DNA from: G963663315 sp965214205 | GTDB lineage: Bacteria > Pseudomonadota > Gammaproteobacteria > Arenicellales > Poriferihabitantaceae | Assembly (NCBI GenBank): GCA_965214205.1 | Contig: OZ243941.1 | Coordinates: 186,001 to 250,000, forward strand | Reading direction: 5' to 3' | Length of the DNA: 64,000 bases | Part shown: piece after piece, positions 32,986-41,001 of the stretch | How positions within the stretch are numbered: position 1 is the first letter of the stretch | How the letters are laid out: each line of letters begins with the position of its first letter | Notes under the pieces: generated by a model | What the model saw: only the letters and a program-made list of their open reading frames with translations | Databases searched by the model: none | Told to the model about the DNA's origin: nothing | Position numbers and translations under genes: made by a program

Positions 32986-34344
32986 CAAAAGAGCGGCGGT
33001 GGCTTGCGGGTTGGACGGGAAGTAGTGATGCAGCCAGGTCAGTGTCAGTTTCCCCGACTGCCAGAAGGCTTCACCCTGCCCTCCATGCTGTTTCTGCCCG
33101 CAACCATCGGCACGCGGGTCAATCGGTTGAATGACCGAGTGGTGGAACGAGTGCCCGCGTAATTCTCCGTGACCATAGTCTACTTTCTGTAATCCGACGC
33201 CCTGCAATCCTCCGGTCAGCGCGCAGGTCGCTTCAAACAGGCCGAACCCTGATCCGGTCTCCCCGTCCCGCCCGGCAAGAGTCTGACAAGCAGCCATCAT
33301 CCCGCCACACTCTGCCAGTATCGGTTTGCCGCTGCGGTGATGCTCTGCCAGATGGCTTTTCGTCCGCTGCGCCGCGGACAGCTTCTGCAGGTGCAATTCC
33401 GGGTATCCTCCGGGCAGCCAGACCGCGTCACAAGCGGGCAACGGCTCATTGTTCAATGGGGAAAAATAAACGATACGGGCGCCCAGGGATTCGAGCAAAT
33501 TGATGTTTTCCGGGTAGATAAAGCTGAAACCGGCATCCCGCGCCACGGCAATAGTCTTGCCTTCCAGCAGTCGGGGGGGCTGAATCGGCTGGTTGGGGCG
33601 ATCCGCTTCGAGTCGGAGCGGTTGCAACGGAACGTCAATGCCGAAATCCTCAAGCGACTGCGCCGCCTGGTCGAGTTGCCGATCCAGCCCGGCAATGTCG
33701 CCCGCCTGAACCAGTCCGAGATGCCTGTGCGGCAACGCCATTCTCTGATCTCGCCGGACACTACCCGCATACTGCTCGCCGACCGAGTCGCGTAACAGAT
33801 GATGGTGGTTATCACTGCCAACATAGTTACCGATCACCGATGTAATCTTCGCCGCGTTCCGGTTTCCCTGTGCCCGATTGCCCTTCGCCCGGTTTTCCCG
33901 TGCATGCCCCACCGTCAATTCCGGCGTGTAAGCCTTCAGTCCTTCGACAATGGCAGCGGCCGTCTGGGCATATTTGGCAGCATTCATGATCAGTGTGACC
34001 GATAATCCGAGCCGTGCCGCCACCTGCATGTTGCTGGGCGCATTGTCATGCAGTCCCATCAGACTCTCCACCAGCACAATATCGCTTGCCGAAGCCGCCT
34101 TGGCCAGCAGGCCGCGGCAATGCGACTCCCCCATCATCCATAAATCGAGATTGTAGACGCTTTGCCGGGAAGCCAACGCAAGTATGGTGGGGTCAAGATA
34201 ATCCGGGCCAATCTTGATCACCCGCACCGATTTTCCCTGATTGATGAAGCGGCGCGCCATGGCGGCAGTCAAAATGGTCTTGCCCTGCCCGGAACCGGGC
34301 GCAGCAATCAAGGTGGCGAGGCAGCAGCGAGTATTTTTCGACAT
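32980..34344 (-). CDS. cobB: Cobyrinic acid a,c-diamide synthase
   Basis: 454 residues. It amidates side chains a and c of (hydrogeno)cobyrinic acid with glutamine and ATP. The N-terminal synthetase has the P-loop APGSGQGKTILTAAMARRF, KIGPDYLDP and VLVESLMGLHDN; the C-terminal class I glutaminase has WLPGGYPELHLQKL and the nucleophile Cys in ILAECGGMMA, with WLHHYF near the end. Odd: about residues 148-160 carry in-frame repeats NRAKG-NRAQG-NR encoded by 15-bp repeats. It stands alone on the minus strand, convergent with glpK. Named CobB or CbiA depending on route. Confidence 0.92.
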   Translation of the reverse strand: MSKNTRCCLATLIAAPGSGQGKTILTAAMARRFINQGKSVRVIKIGPDYLDPTILALASRQSVYNLDLWMMGESHCRGLLAKAASASDIVLVESLMGLHDNAPSNMQVAARLGLSVTLIMNAAKYAQTAAAIVEGLKAYTPELTVGHARENRAKGNRAQGNRNAAKITSVIGNYVGSDNHHHLLRDSVGEQYAGSVRRDQRMALPHRHLGLVQAGDIAGLDRQLDQAAQSLEDFGIDVPLQPLRLEADRPNQPIQPPRLLEGKTIAVARDAGFSFIYPENINLLESLGARIVYFSPLNNEPLPACDAVWLPGGYPELHLQKLSAAQRTKSHLAEHHRSGKPILAECGGMMAACQTLAGRDGETGSGFGLFEATCALTGGLQGVGLQKVDYGHGELRGHSFHHSVIQPIDPRADGCGQKQHGGQGEAFWQSGKLTLTWLHHYFPSNPQATAALLS

Positions 34345-34415
34345 AAATTCACGGTGTTTGTGTTGATATTATGGCATACTCGAAAGTGAATGAAGAAAAG
34401 GGATAAGTGGGCAAA

Positions 34416-34442
34416 GGTGCAGAAACAGTGTAATATTGCACC
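34416..34442. promoter_or_regulatory. Inverted repeat GGTGCA-N15-TGCACC upstream of parD
   Basis: Six-base arms around an AT-rich centre that includes TGTAATATT. It is 28 bases upstream of the parD ATG, a likely place for ParD autoregulation, but the repeat is short. Confidence 0.35.
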
Positions 34443-34470
34443 AGTTTGATGATTTCTGCCGAGGTAAACC

Positions 34471-34731
34471 ATGTCGAGACAAAGCATATCCTTCACTGTT
34501 CCAAACACCAAATGGTTGAAAAGAAAGGTTGACATTGAAGACGAATACCGAAGCAACAGTGACGCTGTAAACGATGCCATACGAAGGATGCGAGAGGCTG
34601 AAGCTGAGACTGAAATCAAGTATATCCGAACAAAACTCATTGCATCAGAACAAAGCGGATTTACAGACCTGACCCGCGAGCAAATCCTGGAAAAATCCAG
34701 GGAAGAATTGCGGGAAAATGGGGAATTATAA
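34471..34731 (+). CDS. ParD-family antitoxin whose toxin is truncated
   Basis: 86 residues. SFTVPNTKWLKRKVDIEDEYRSNSDAVNDAIRRMREAEAETEIKYIRTKLIASEQSGF is the ParD ribbon-helix-helix domain plus the C-terminal arm that wraps the toxin. GAGG is eight bases before the ATG. Downstream the parE frame overlaps by 14 bases but is broken (34718-34780), so this antitoxin is left without its cognate toxin here. Confidence 0.82.
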   Translation: MSRQSISFTVPNTKWLKRKVDIEDEYRSNSDAVNDAIRRMREAEAETEIKYIRTKLIASEQSGFTDLTREQILEKSREELRENGEL

Positions 34732-34780
34732 ACTTACCGAAGATGCGCAAGAATATTTTGGGGCGACAGAACAGGGATAA
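34718..34780 (+). pseudogene. ParE toxin remnant
   Basis: The frame MGNYKLTEDAQEYFGATEQG starts like ParE toxins (MGNYKLSEDA...), overlapping the parD end as ParE genes do, but stops at TAA after 20 codons. The full toxin is about 95 residues. The last residues resemble a later part of ParE (FGATEQA), suggesting an internal deletion. No toxin sequence follows before the transporter gene at 34798. Confidence 0.7.
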
Positions 34781-34797
34781 GTGGCTTTAACCCATCC

Positions 34798-35496
34798 ATG
34801 GAATTCATATCAATCTATAGTTTGCTGACGCTGGGTTTCAGCCTGGGGCTGGTGCATGCCCTGGATGCGGATCATATTATGGCGGTATCGTCGCTGTCCT
34901 GTGCCGATGACGGGGATGACGGGGATACCCGCCACCGGTCGGGGCGCAAGGCGCTGGGATACTGTTTTCGCTGGGCCATCGGGCACGGCGCCATTGTCCT
35001 GTCGCTGGGACTGTTATTCATCCTGACCCGGATGCAGTTGCCCGCCGCGGCGGCCCTGTTCGCGGAAAAGCTGATCGGCCTGACGCTGATCGCGCTTGGC
35101 GGCTGGATCATCTACACGGTCTGCCGTAACCGTCTGACCCTGCGGATACACCGCCACGGGAATGTCACCCACATGCACTTGTCCGGACCGGACGGGCGGC
35201 ATACCAATCACCGCCCCATCCTGATCGGAGCGACTCATGGACTGGCGGGCAGCGCCCCGGCCCTGGCGCTGATCCCGGTCGCCGGGGCAGCTCCGACTGG
35301 AACCGGCATACTGGCCGGGTTCCTGTATATCGCCCTGTTTTGCCTCGGCGTTCTGGTTTCGATGCTGATTTTCGGGTTTTTCCTGGGTCAGTTGCAGAAC
35401 TGGATTGCCAACCTCGGACAGAGACTGTTCCACGCCAGCCGACTACTGATCGCCTCCGCCTCAATCGGAGTTGGAACCTACTGGCTGCTGCATTAG
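34798..35496 (+). CDS. Nickel/cobalt transporter, NiCoT-like
   Basis: 232 residues, about six membrane helices. The first helix contains LVHALDADHIMAVSSL, the H-A-x-D-A-D-H-I signature that binds Ni or Co in NiCoT permeases, and a second site is IGATHGLAGSAPALALIP. A His-rich loop (RIHRHGNVTHMHLSGPDGRHTNH) separates them. Placed 24 bases ahead of cbiD and in the same direction, so it most likely imports cobalt for the corrin ring. It is shorter than HoxN-type permeases (about 340 residues). Confidence 0.82.
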   Translation: MEFISIYSLLTLGFSLGLVHALDADHIMAVSSLSCADDGDDGDTRHRSGRKALGYCFRWAIGHGAIVLSLGLLFILTRMQLPAAAALFAEKLIGLTLIALGGWIIYTVCRNRLTLRIHRHGNVTHMHLSGPDGRHTNHRPILIGATHGLAGSAPALALIPVAGAAPTGTGILAGFLYIALFCLGVLVSMLIFGFFLGQLQNWIANLGQRLFHASRLLIASASIGVGTYWLLH

Positions 35497-35520
35497 CGGC
35501 CACTTGATCTGGCGTTGGAA

Positions 35521-36615
35521 ATGCGCGACGAGACCCCGGAGAAAAAAACCCGACTACGCAGTGGATTTACCACGGGCGCCTGCGCTACGGCGACCTCTCT
35601 GGCTGCCGCCGGCCTGTTGCTGAATGGGCGTATAGCCGAATCCGTGACCATTACGCTGCCGAAAGGCCAGCAGGTCGATTTCAGGCTGGAAGAATGCAGA
35701 CTGCTGAACGACGGCATGGCCCGCGCCAGTACGATCAAGGACGCGGGCGATGACCCGGATGACACCCATGGCGCCACGATATTTGCTGAAGTCGAATTGA
35801 CGGGCGAACCGGGGATACGGTTTCACGCTGGACCCGGTGTCGGCACGGTTACCCGGTCCGGGCTGTCGCTTGGCGTGGGTGAAGCGGCTATCAATCCGGT
35901 GCCGAGGAAGATGATGACCGGGCATCTTGAAAATCTGGCCGGGGAAGGCGGTTATGTGGGCGGCTTCGAAGTCACGATCGGTGTTGTCGATGGAGAACGG
36001 ATTGCGCTAAAAACGATGAATGGGCGCTTGGGTATTATCGGCGGACTCTCGATTCTTGGAACCACCGGCATCGTCCGCCCCTACTCCTGCTCTGCCTTCA
36101 TCGCCTCGATCCACCAGTCGATTGACGTGGCTCACGCCAACGGCATCCAGCATATCGCGGCGGCGACCGGCTCAACCAGCGAAGATTATATTCAATCTGC
36201 CCTGAACCTTACCGACATGGCGGTGGTGGAAATGGGAGATTTTGCCGGAGCCGTGTTCAAGCGCCTGCGCCGGGTGTCGATGAAGAAGCTGAGTATCTGC
36301 GGTGGCTTCGGCAAGATCAGCAAACTGGCAGCCGGTCATCAATCACTGCACAGCAAGGATTCATCCATTGATTTCGGGTTTCTGGCGGAACAGGCAGTGA
36401 AAGCGGGAGGCGACCGGGAGTTGAAGGAACAAATCATGAACGCCAACACCAGTCTGGAAGCCCTGACACGGTGCCAGCAGGCGAATCTTCCCGTCGCCGA
36501 TACAATCTGCTCACTGGCTCGGCAAGTGGCGCTCAAGGCAACCCGTCAGCAGTGCGAAATTGATGTATACACACTCAACAGAAATGGAGCGCTGGTCGGC
36601 TCTGCGTCGGGATAA
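35521..36615 (+). CDS. cbiD: Cobalt-precorrin-5B C1-methyltransferase
   Basis: 364 residues from ATG 35521 (a TTG two codons upstream is possible). It methylates C1 of the contracted ring using S-adenosylmethionine. Family motifs: RSGFTTGACATATSLAAAGLLL, GPGVGTVTRSGL, GEAAINPVPRKMM, LSILGTTGIVRPYSCSAF and STSEDYIQSALNL. CbiD belongs to the early-cobalt branch, in place of CobF. Its TAA overlaps the cobK ATG (TAATG). Confidence 0.94.
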   Translation: MRDETPEKKTRLRSGFTTGACATATSLAAAGLLLNGRIAESVTITLPKGQQVDFRLEECRLLNDGMARASTIKDAGDDPDDTHGATIFAEVELTGEPGIRFHAGPGVGTVTRSGLSLGVGEAAINPVPRKMMTGHLENLAGEGGYVGGFEVTIGVVDGERIALKTMNGRLGIIGGLSILGTTGIVRPYSCSAFIASIHQSIDVAHANGIQHIAAATGSTSEDYIQSALNLTDMAVVEMGDFAGAVFKRLRRVSMKKLSICGGFGKISKLAAGHQSLHSKDSSIDFGFLAEQAVKAGGDRELKEQIMNANTSLEALTRCQQANLPVADTICSLARQVALKATRQQCEIDVYTLNRNGALVGSASG

Positions 36616-37352
36616 TGATGAAGATTCTGGTTCTGGGCGGTATCGCGGAATCCAGGGAACTGGCGCTGGCGCTGATCGAATCAGGGCATCAGGTGATCTA
36701 CAGTATCGCCGGGCTGGTGCGGCAACCTGACCTTCCCTGTACCATTCACAGTGGCGGCTTCAGTACCGCCCATAGTGACGGGGTACAGGGGCTGGCCGAG
36801 TATTGTCAGGCAAACCGGATTGACCTGCTGATTGATTCAACCCATCCTTATGCAGTCAACATATCGGGGAACGCGGTAGCCGCGGCAGCCGATGCCGCCA
36901 TTCCGTGCTGGCGGTTTGACCGGCCAGGATGGAACCGTAATGATCATCCGGGCTGGCGCGACTATCGGCAGTGGCCTGACCTGTTGCCACAGATCAGTCA
37001 TTTCCGGCGACCGTTTTTTTCAATCGGGACCAGCGCGCTCCGGTTCGCCGACCAGCGCCCGCCCCATCAGCAGTGGCTGGTACGCAGCGCCCGTCCCTTC
37101 GACCCGGTTGAAGGAATCATCCAGGTTAATGCAATCGGACCGTTCGACCTGACCGAAGAACTGGACCTGATGCGGCGATACCGGGTGGACGCGCTGATCA
37201 GCAAGAACAGCGGTTGCAGCCGGGTAGCGGCCAAGCTCGAAGCGGCGGCCAGACTCGGCCTCCCTGTCTATGTGCAGGAGCGTCCTGACCTGCCCCCGGT
37301 TGCACACTGTTTCCATGAGGTTGCATCACTGATCGCAGCAATACCCCGGTAA
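36615..37352 (+). CDS. cobK: Precorrin-6A reductase (CobK/CbiJ)
   Basis: 245 residues. It reduces precorrin-6A (or the cobalt form) with NADPH. KILVLGGIAESRELALALIESGHQVIYSIAGL opens the dinucleotide fold, followed by IDLLIDSTHPYAVNISGNA (the STHPYA family motif), FFSIGTSALRF and DALISKNSGCSRVAAKLEAAARLGLPVYVQERP. It overlaps cbiD by one base and ends this three-gene cluster. Confidence 0.93.
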   Translation: MMKILVLGGIAESRELALALIESGHQVIYSIAGLVRQPDLPCTIHSGGFSTAHSDGVQGLAEYCQANRIDLLIDSTHPYAVNISGNAVAAAADAAIPCWRFDRPGWNRNDHPGWRDYRQWPDLLPQISHFRRPFFSIGTSALRFADQRPPHQQWLVRSARPFDPVEGIIQVNAIGPFDLTEELDLMRRYRVDALISKNSGCSRVAAKLEAAARLGLPVYVQERPDLPPVAHCFHEVASLIAAIPR

Positions 37353-37442
37353 CGGTTGGCTTGCCCCCATCACATCCGCTTCGCGGAATATGATTTCTCC
37401 TCCAAGCTAACACATCGTGCCTTCAGGAAACCGCGCTATCGA

Positions 37443-37847
37443 TCACTCTATCAAATGCCCGTACCTATAACGCACTTCATAAGCCGGACTATCCGGGTCT
37501 TTGATTACCCAAATCCCGTTCCGCTTGTCGTCTACATACGGACCTTCCTTAACCCTACTATCCGGGGCTTTGATTACCCAATGTCCGTTCCTCTTGCCGT
37601 CTACATACGGACCTTCCGCAACCGTACCATCCGGGTATTTATGTACCCAATACCCGTTCTTCTGGTTGTCTACATACGGGCCTTCCCAAACCACGCCATC
37701 CGGGTATTTCACTACCCAGATCCCGGTCAGCTTGCCGTCTACATACGGGCCTTCCAAAACCGTGCCGTCCGACAATGTGATTACTTCCGCAAGTGCGGCC
37801 AGTGGCATTATCAGCAATGACAAAATCGCCAGTATTTTCAATTTCAT
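37443..37847 (-). CDS. Exported MORN-repeat protein
   Basis: 134 residues. A signal peptide (KILAILSLLIMPLAALA) is followed by about four repeats of 23 residues of the form EGPYVDGKRNGHWVIKYPDG, the MORN/toxin_WDR-like variant repeat often used as a surface or periplasmic scaffold. The DNA shows matching 69-bp tandem repeats between about 37490 and 37780, conserved at the EGPYVD and G-x-WV positions. It interrupts the cobalamin block and has no evident link to it. Confidence 0.75.
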   Translation of the reverse strand: MKLKILAILSLLIMPLAALAEVITLSDGTVLEGPYVDGKLTGIWVVKYPDGVVWEGPYVDNQKNGYWVHKYPDGTVAEGPYVDGKRNGHWVIKAPDSRVKEGPYVDDKRNGIWVIKDPDSPAYEVRYRYGHLIE

Positions 37848-38018
37848 TGTTTAATCCCGGTTATTGATCGAACCGGGAATATACCCGGTTTTATCTGGTT
37901 GTAGTGGGATTGTCATTAGAAGTCATGTTACTTAAACCTGCCCTGAACCGGCTGGACGGGTTTTTATCCTCCGGGATAAATTCAACGCCCTGTAATCGCG
38001 CTGGTTGCGTTTTCACTG

Positions 38019-38291
38019 TCAGATTGACAGGTCACGATAAAAGTTCTCGTGTGACCCCAGGGCGAGTAATGTCATACAGTCCGACCTTTTCTCATACCGA
38101 TAGGCCAACAGATACTGTTTATCAGCCACTTTATATTTATATACACGCACACTGGCCAGAGCGCCCTTCTTCATATTGCCGATACTGGAGTCGGCAATCA
38201 GCTTTCTGACTGCGTCATCAACAGCTGATTTCTCTTTTCGGTGAAGCTTTTTGACCGTTCTTAAAAAAACGCCGCTCTGAACAACCTTCAT
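38019..38291 (-). CDS. RelE/ParE-like toxin (copy 2)
   Basis: 90 residues, aligned without gaps to the toxin at 4027-4299 and differing at only a minority of positions (SGVFLRTVKKLHRKEKSAVDDAVRKLIADSSIGNMKKGALASVRVYKYKVADKQYLLAYRYEKRSDC...). DNA similarity covers the module and stops shortly outside it. It overlaps its antitoxin by ATGA. Both copies look functional. Confidence 0.75.
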   Translation of the reverse strand: MKVVQSGVFLRTVKKLHRKEKSAVDDAVRKLIADSSIGNMKKGALASVRVYKYKVADKQYLLAYRYEKRSDCMTLLALGSHENFYRDLSI

Positions 38292-38506
38292 TCGAATTGA
38301 TATTCGGTCAGGTCACCCGTATTTGCTTCTTCCAACCCAATCAACACATCCTTCACAAAGCGCAACGGCAAATCAGGGTTTTCCTCGGAGATTTTACCAA
38401 TCGTTGCCCAGTATTCAATCTGTCTGGGAGGCGAACGGTGAAACACTCTGGCATACGCAGTCGCATCCTCAACCAACTGGTCCGATAGCTTGATGGCTTT
38501 AGGCAT
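38288..38506 (-). CDS. ParD-like antitoxin (copy 2)
   Basis: 72 residues, MPKAIKLSDQLVEDATAYARVFHRSPPRQIEYWATIGKISEEN..., closely matching copy 1 (4296-4514). ATG 38506 is chosen over the open frame to 38539 for the same reason as copy 1. GGGGGAAA-type purines precede it. Cross-neutralisation between copies is likely given the similarity. Confidence 0.78.
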   Translation of the reverse strand: MPKAIKLSDQLVEDATAYARVFHRSPPRQIEYWATIGKISEENPDLPLRFVKDVLIGLEEANTGDLTEYQFE

Positions 38507-38656
38507 AATTTCCCCCGTAACAAGATGAATAAAGCGCAATTATTGTTGCAATTTTACACTAAAAGTTATTTTTTGCAACCTCCTTTCAACATCAGTCCAG
38601 GGGGAATGATGGGTGATTGCGGGCTGTTTATTCCCGGCAATTGTCGGTAGAATGTA

Positions 38657-38836
38657 CGGGTGGTCAGGGAATACGGTAAATGATCCCATACAAGCCGTAG
38701 CTGCCCCCGCAACTGTATGCAAGGTGTCACCCACATCTGCGCCACTGGGAGATCCGTTTCCCCGGGAAGGCGTGGCGTGACTATACCTGCGAGCCAGGAG
38801 ACCTGAACACGGCGATTTTCACTGCAACGGGCCGGG
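38657..38836 (+). promoter_or_regulatory. Cobalamin (AdoCbl) riboswitch upstream of cobH
   Basis: Conserved parts in order: AGGGAA-like segment and CGGTAAATG at about 38667-38683, GCCGTAGCTGCCCCCGCAACTGT (38694-38716), GCCACTGGGAG (38741-38751), CGGGAAGGCG (38763-38772) and the B12 box GAGCCAGGAGACCTG (38791-38805). These are the hallmark blocks of cobalamin riboswitches with normal spacing. It lies on the plus strand 166 bases before cobH, so it should shut down cobH-cobN when cobalamin is abundant. Ends are approximate. Confidence 0.92.
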
Positions 38837-38848
38837 TGGGGCCTTTTT
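38830..38848 (+). terminator. Possible riboswitch expression-platform terminator
   Basis: A short GGCC/GGCC hairpin with loop GGGTGG is followed by T5 at 38844-38848, just after the aptamer. The stem is only four base pairs, so this is tentative; a longer hairpin ACAGGC/GCCTGT lies at 38890-38907. Confidence 0.3.
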
Positions 38849-38942
38849 GAGAAAGACCGATGAGCCGATTCAGATTCCCTTTTTCCCGGACAGGCATGAT
38901 GGCCTGTGCCTGCATTCCCATGATCTCGCCAGTGCCGTCGGG

Positions 38943-38976
38943 TTGCGGACAGACACAGAGACCTGCCCCTGCGATG
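38943..38976. repeat. Dispersed GC-rich palindromic repeat, copy 2
   Basis: TTGCGGACAGACACAGAGACC then TGCCCCTGCG, similar to 53661-53698 and more distantly to 8350-8380. It falls between the riboswitch and cobH. With the riboswitch, a small hairpin and the antitoxin leader, it accounts for the recognisable content of the 495-base gap 38507-39001. Confidence 0.45.
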
Positions 38977-39001
38977 ATGGTTTTCGGGGACGGGCTGCCG
39001 C

Positions 39002-39640
39002 ATGGATGATTACCTGAAAGACCCGGCCCGGATTGAGGAAAAATCCTTCGCTATGATTCGTGAAGAAACCGATCTGCGTGGATTTTCCGATGCCGAACGC
39101 CAGGTGGTGATGCGGCTGGTGCATACCTGTAGCTATCCACAAATCGCGCATCAGGTTCGATTCAGCCGGAACGCGATCGCGTCCGCGGTTGGCGCCTTGA
39201 ACGCTGGCTGTGAAATCCTGTGCGACACGGAAATGGTGCGCCATGGATTGAGCAAACGGTTCCTCGATACCGATCCGCACTGTTTCCTGAATGAGCGCGA
39301 GGTGACCACTCTGGCTCAACAACACAACCAATCCCGGTCAATGACTGCGGTACAGCTCTGGCTGCCGTATCTGGCGGGCAGCATTGCAATTATTGGCAAC
39401 GCTCCGACTGCGTTGTTCCGGCTGATGGAATTGCTGGAAGAAGGCGCACAAAAGCCCGCTCTGGTGATTGCTATTCCGGTGGGTTTCGTCGGCGCCGCCG
39501 AATCGAAGCAATATCTGGTTGACCATCAGGCCCGGCTGGATGTTGAGTACATCACCATTCTGGGACGTGTCGGCGGCAGCGCTCTGGCAGCGGCGGTATT
39601 CAACGCGCTGGCACGCCTGGCAAGGGGTATTCGATGCTAA
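39002..39640 (+). CDS. cobH: Precorrin-8X methylmutase
   Basis: 212 residues. It moves the C11 methyl to C12, giving hydrogenobyrinic acid (or cobyrinic acid). MVHTCSYPQIAHQVRFS carries the catalytic His of the family, with IVCDTEMV-like EILCDTEMVRHGLSK, IAIIGNAPTALFRLMEL and IAIPVGFVGAAESKQYL. First gene of the riboswitch-controlled operon; it overlaps cobL by seven bases. Confidence 0.95.
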   Translation: MDDYLKDPARIEEKSFAMIREETDLRGFSDAERQVVMRLVHTCSYPQIAHQVRFSRNAIASAVGALNAGCEILCDTEMVRHGLSKRFLDTDPHCFLNEREVTTLAQQHNQSRSMTAVQLWLPYLAGSIAIIGNAPTALFRLMELLEEGAQKPALVIAIPVGFVGAAESKQYLVDHQARLDVEYITILGRVGGSALAAAVFNALARLARGIRC

Positions 39641-41001
39641 CCCCGCCAACGGCGCAAAAAGAAGATTTGCCAACACCGATTGAGTGGCGCGGGCCACCGA
39701 TCAGCGTGGTCAGTCTGGGCTGTAACGACCCGGCCCTGCTGTCACAGGACGCACTGGCGGATATTGGCCGGGCGCAACTGATCTGTGGCGCACAACGTCA
39801 CTTCAGACAGATTGCGAAAGTCAAAAGCGATGCCCGCAAGGTAGTTTTCCCGTCTCCGTTGTGCGAGTTGCGCGAAATACTGATTGCCAACCAGTCCGCC
39901 AGAATCGTGGTGCTGGGTTCGGGGGATGCACTGTTTTACGGCATCGGCGAGTGGCTGGGGCGATTGATCGCACAGCACAAACTACGGTTTCACCCGAACA
40001 TTTCGAGCATTCAATCCTGCTTTCATGCGCTCGGCCTGTCATGGCGGCAGACCGAGGTCGTCAGCCTGCATGGACGGCCTCTGGATACACTGCGCCGGCA
40101 TATCCGGCACCGTCACCAGATCGCGGTTTTGACCGACCGGGACTGTACTCCAGAAGCCATTGCAGGGGAACTGGAGCGGCAGGGTTATGGCTCATCCATC
40201 ATCCGGATATGTGAGGCCATGGGCAACACAGCCCAGCAGATTCGGCAGTTTTCAGCGAGTGATCTGGCCGCTTCGGCGGGGCAACCACCACAACCGCACT
40301 CGGAATTTCATGCGCTGAATGTCTGCATCATTGATCTGCGGCGCGACCCTGGGTTGGCGGCATCGGCGGCATCGGCTCTGCCTGCTTTTCCGGGTATTTC
40401 CGATCTGCTTTTCTCGACTGGCGCACAGCCTGGATACGGCATGATCAGCAAACGCGAAACCCGTCTGACCATCCTGTCTCTAATGTCTCCGGAAAATGGT
40501 GAAATCGCCTGGGATATTGGTGCGGGCTGTGGCAGTGTCAGTGTCGAATGGGCCAGGTGGAACCATTCGGGCCGGATTTACGCAATCGAACAATCCGCGG
40601 ATCGTGTCGGGCATATCCTGACCAACAGTGAACGGTTCGGCGCCCGTCTGAATCTTGTTCCGATTCACGGCCTGGCTCCGGCAAGCTGTACGTCTCTGCC
40701 AGACCCGGACTGCATCTTCATCGGTGGCAGCGGCAGCCCTGACAAACTGGCTGAATTGCTGGACTACGCCTGGCAACGGTTGAAGCCAGACGGGAAGCTG
40801 GTGGCCAGCGCCGTGACCGAACAGAGCGCGGCTGCGCTGACTTCATTTTTTGACGACAAGCCGGATCACGAACGGGTTACCCTGCAAGTCGGGAAAACCC
40901 TGCCGGGGAGCGCGACCATGAGAACGTTGAAGCCGGTTACAGTCATGAAATGCGTCAAACCCGCAGTCCATCGCCAGGCAGCCGGCAGGATGCAGTCATG
41001 A
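39634..41001 (+). CDS. cobL: Precorrin-6Y C5,15-methyltransferase, decarboxylating (CbiE-CbiT fusion)
   Basis: 455 residues. The CbiE-like half (about 20-225) has ISVVSLGCNDPALLSQDAL and IVVLGSGDALFYGIGEWL; the CbiT-like half (about 255-440) has ISKRETRLTILSLMSPENGEIAWDIGAGCGSVSVEWAR, the S-adenosylmethionine site. The fused form methylates C5 and C15 and removes the C12 acetate carboxyl. It overlaps cobH and cobI (ATGA). Confidence 0.94.
   Translation: MLTPPTAQKEDLPTPIEWRGPPISVVSLGCNDPALLSQDALADIGRAQLICGAQRHFRQIAKVKSDARKVVFPSPLCELREILIANQSARIVVLGSGDALFYGIGEWLGRLIAQHKLRFHPNISSIQSCFHALGLSWRQTEVVSLHGRPLDTLRRHIRHRHQIAVLTDRDCTPEAIAGELERQGYGSSIIRICEAMGNTAQQIRQFSASDLAASAGQPPQPHSEFHALNVCIIDLRRDPGLAASAASALPAFPGISDLLFSTGAQPGYGMISKRETRLTILSLMSPENGEIAWDIGAGCGSVSVEWARWNHSGRIYAIEQSADRVGHILTNSERFGARLNLVPIHGLAPASCTSLPDPDCIFIGGSGSPDKLAELLDYAWQRLKPDGKLVASAVTEQSAAALTSFFDDKPDHERVTLQVGKTLPGSATMRTLKPVTVMKCVKPAVHRQAAGRMQS

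Noticed and set aside
37490..37780. CRISPR-like regular repeats
   Set aside because: The 69-bp periodicity has no spacers and is the coding repeat of the MORN protein.
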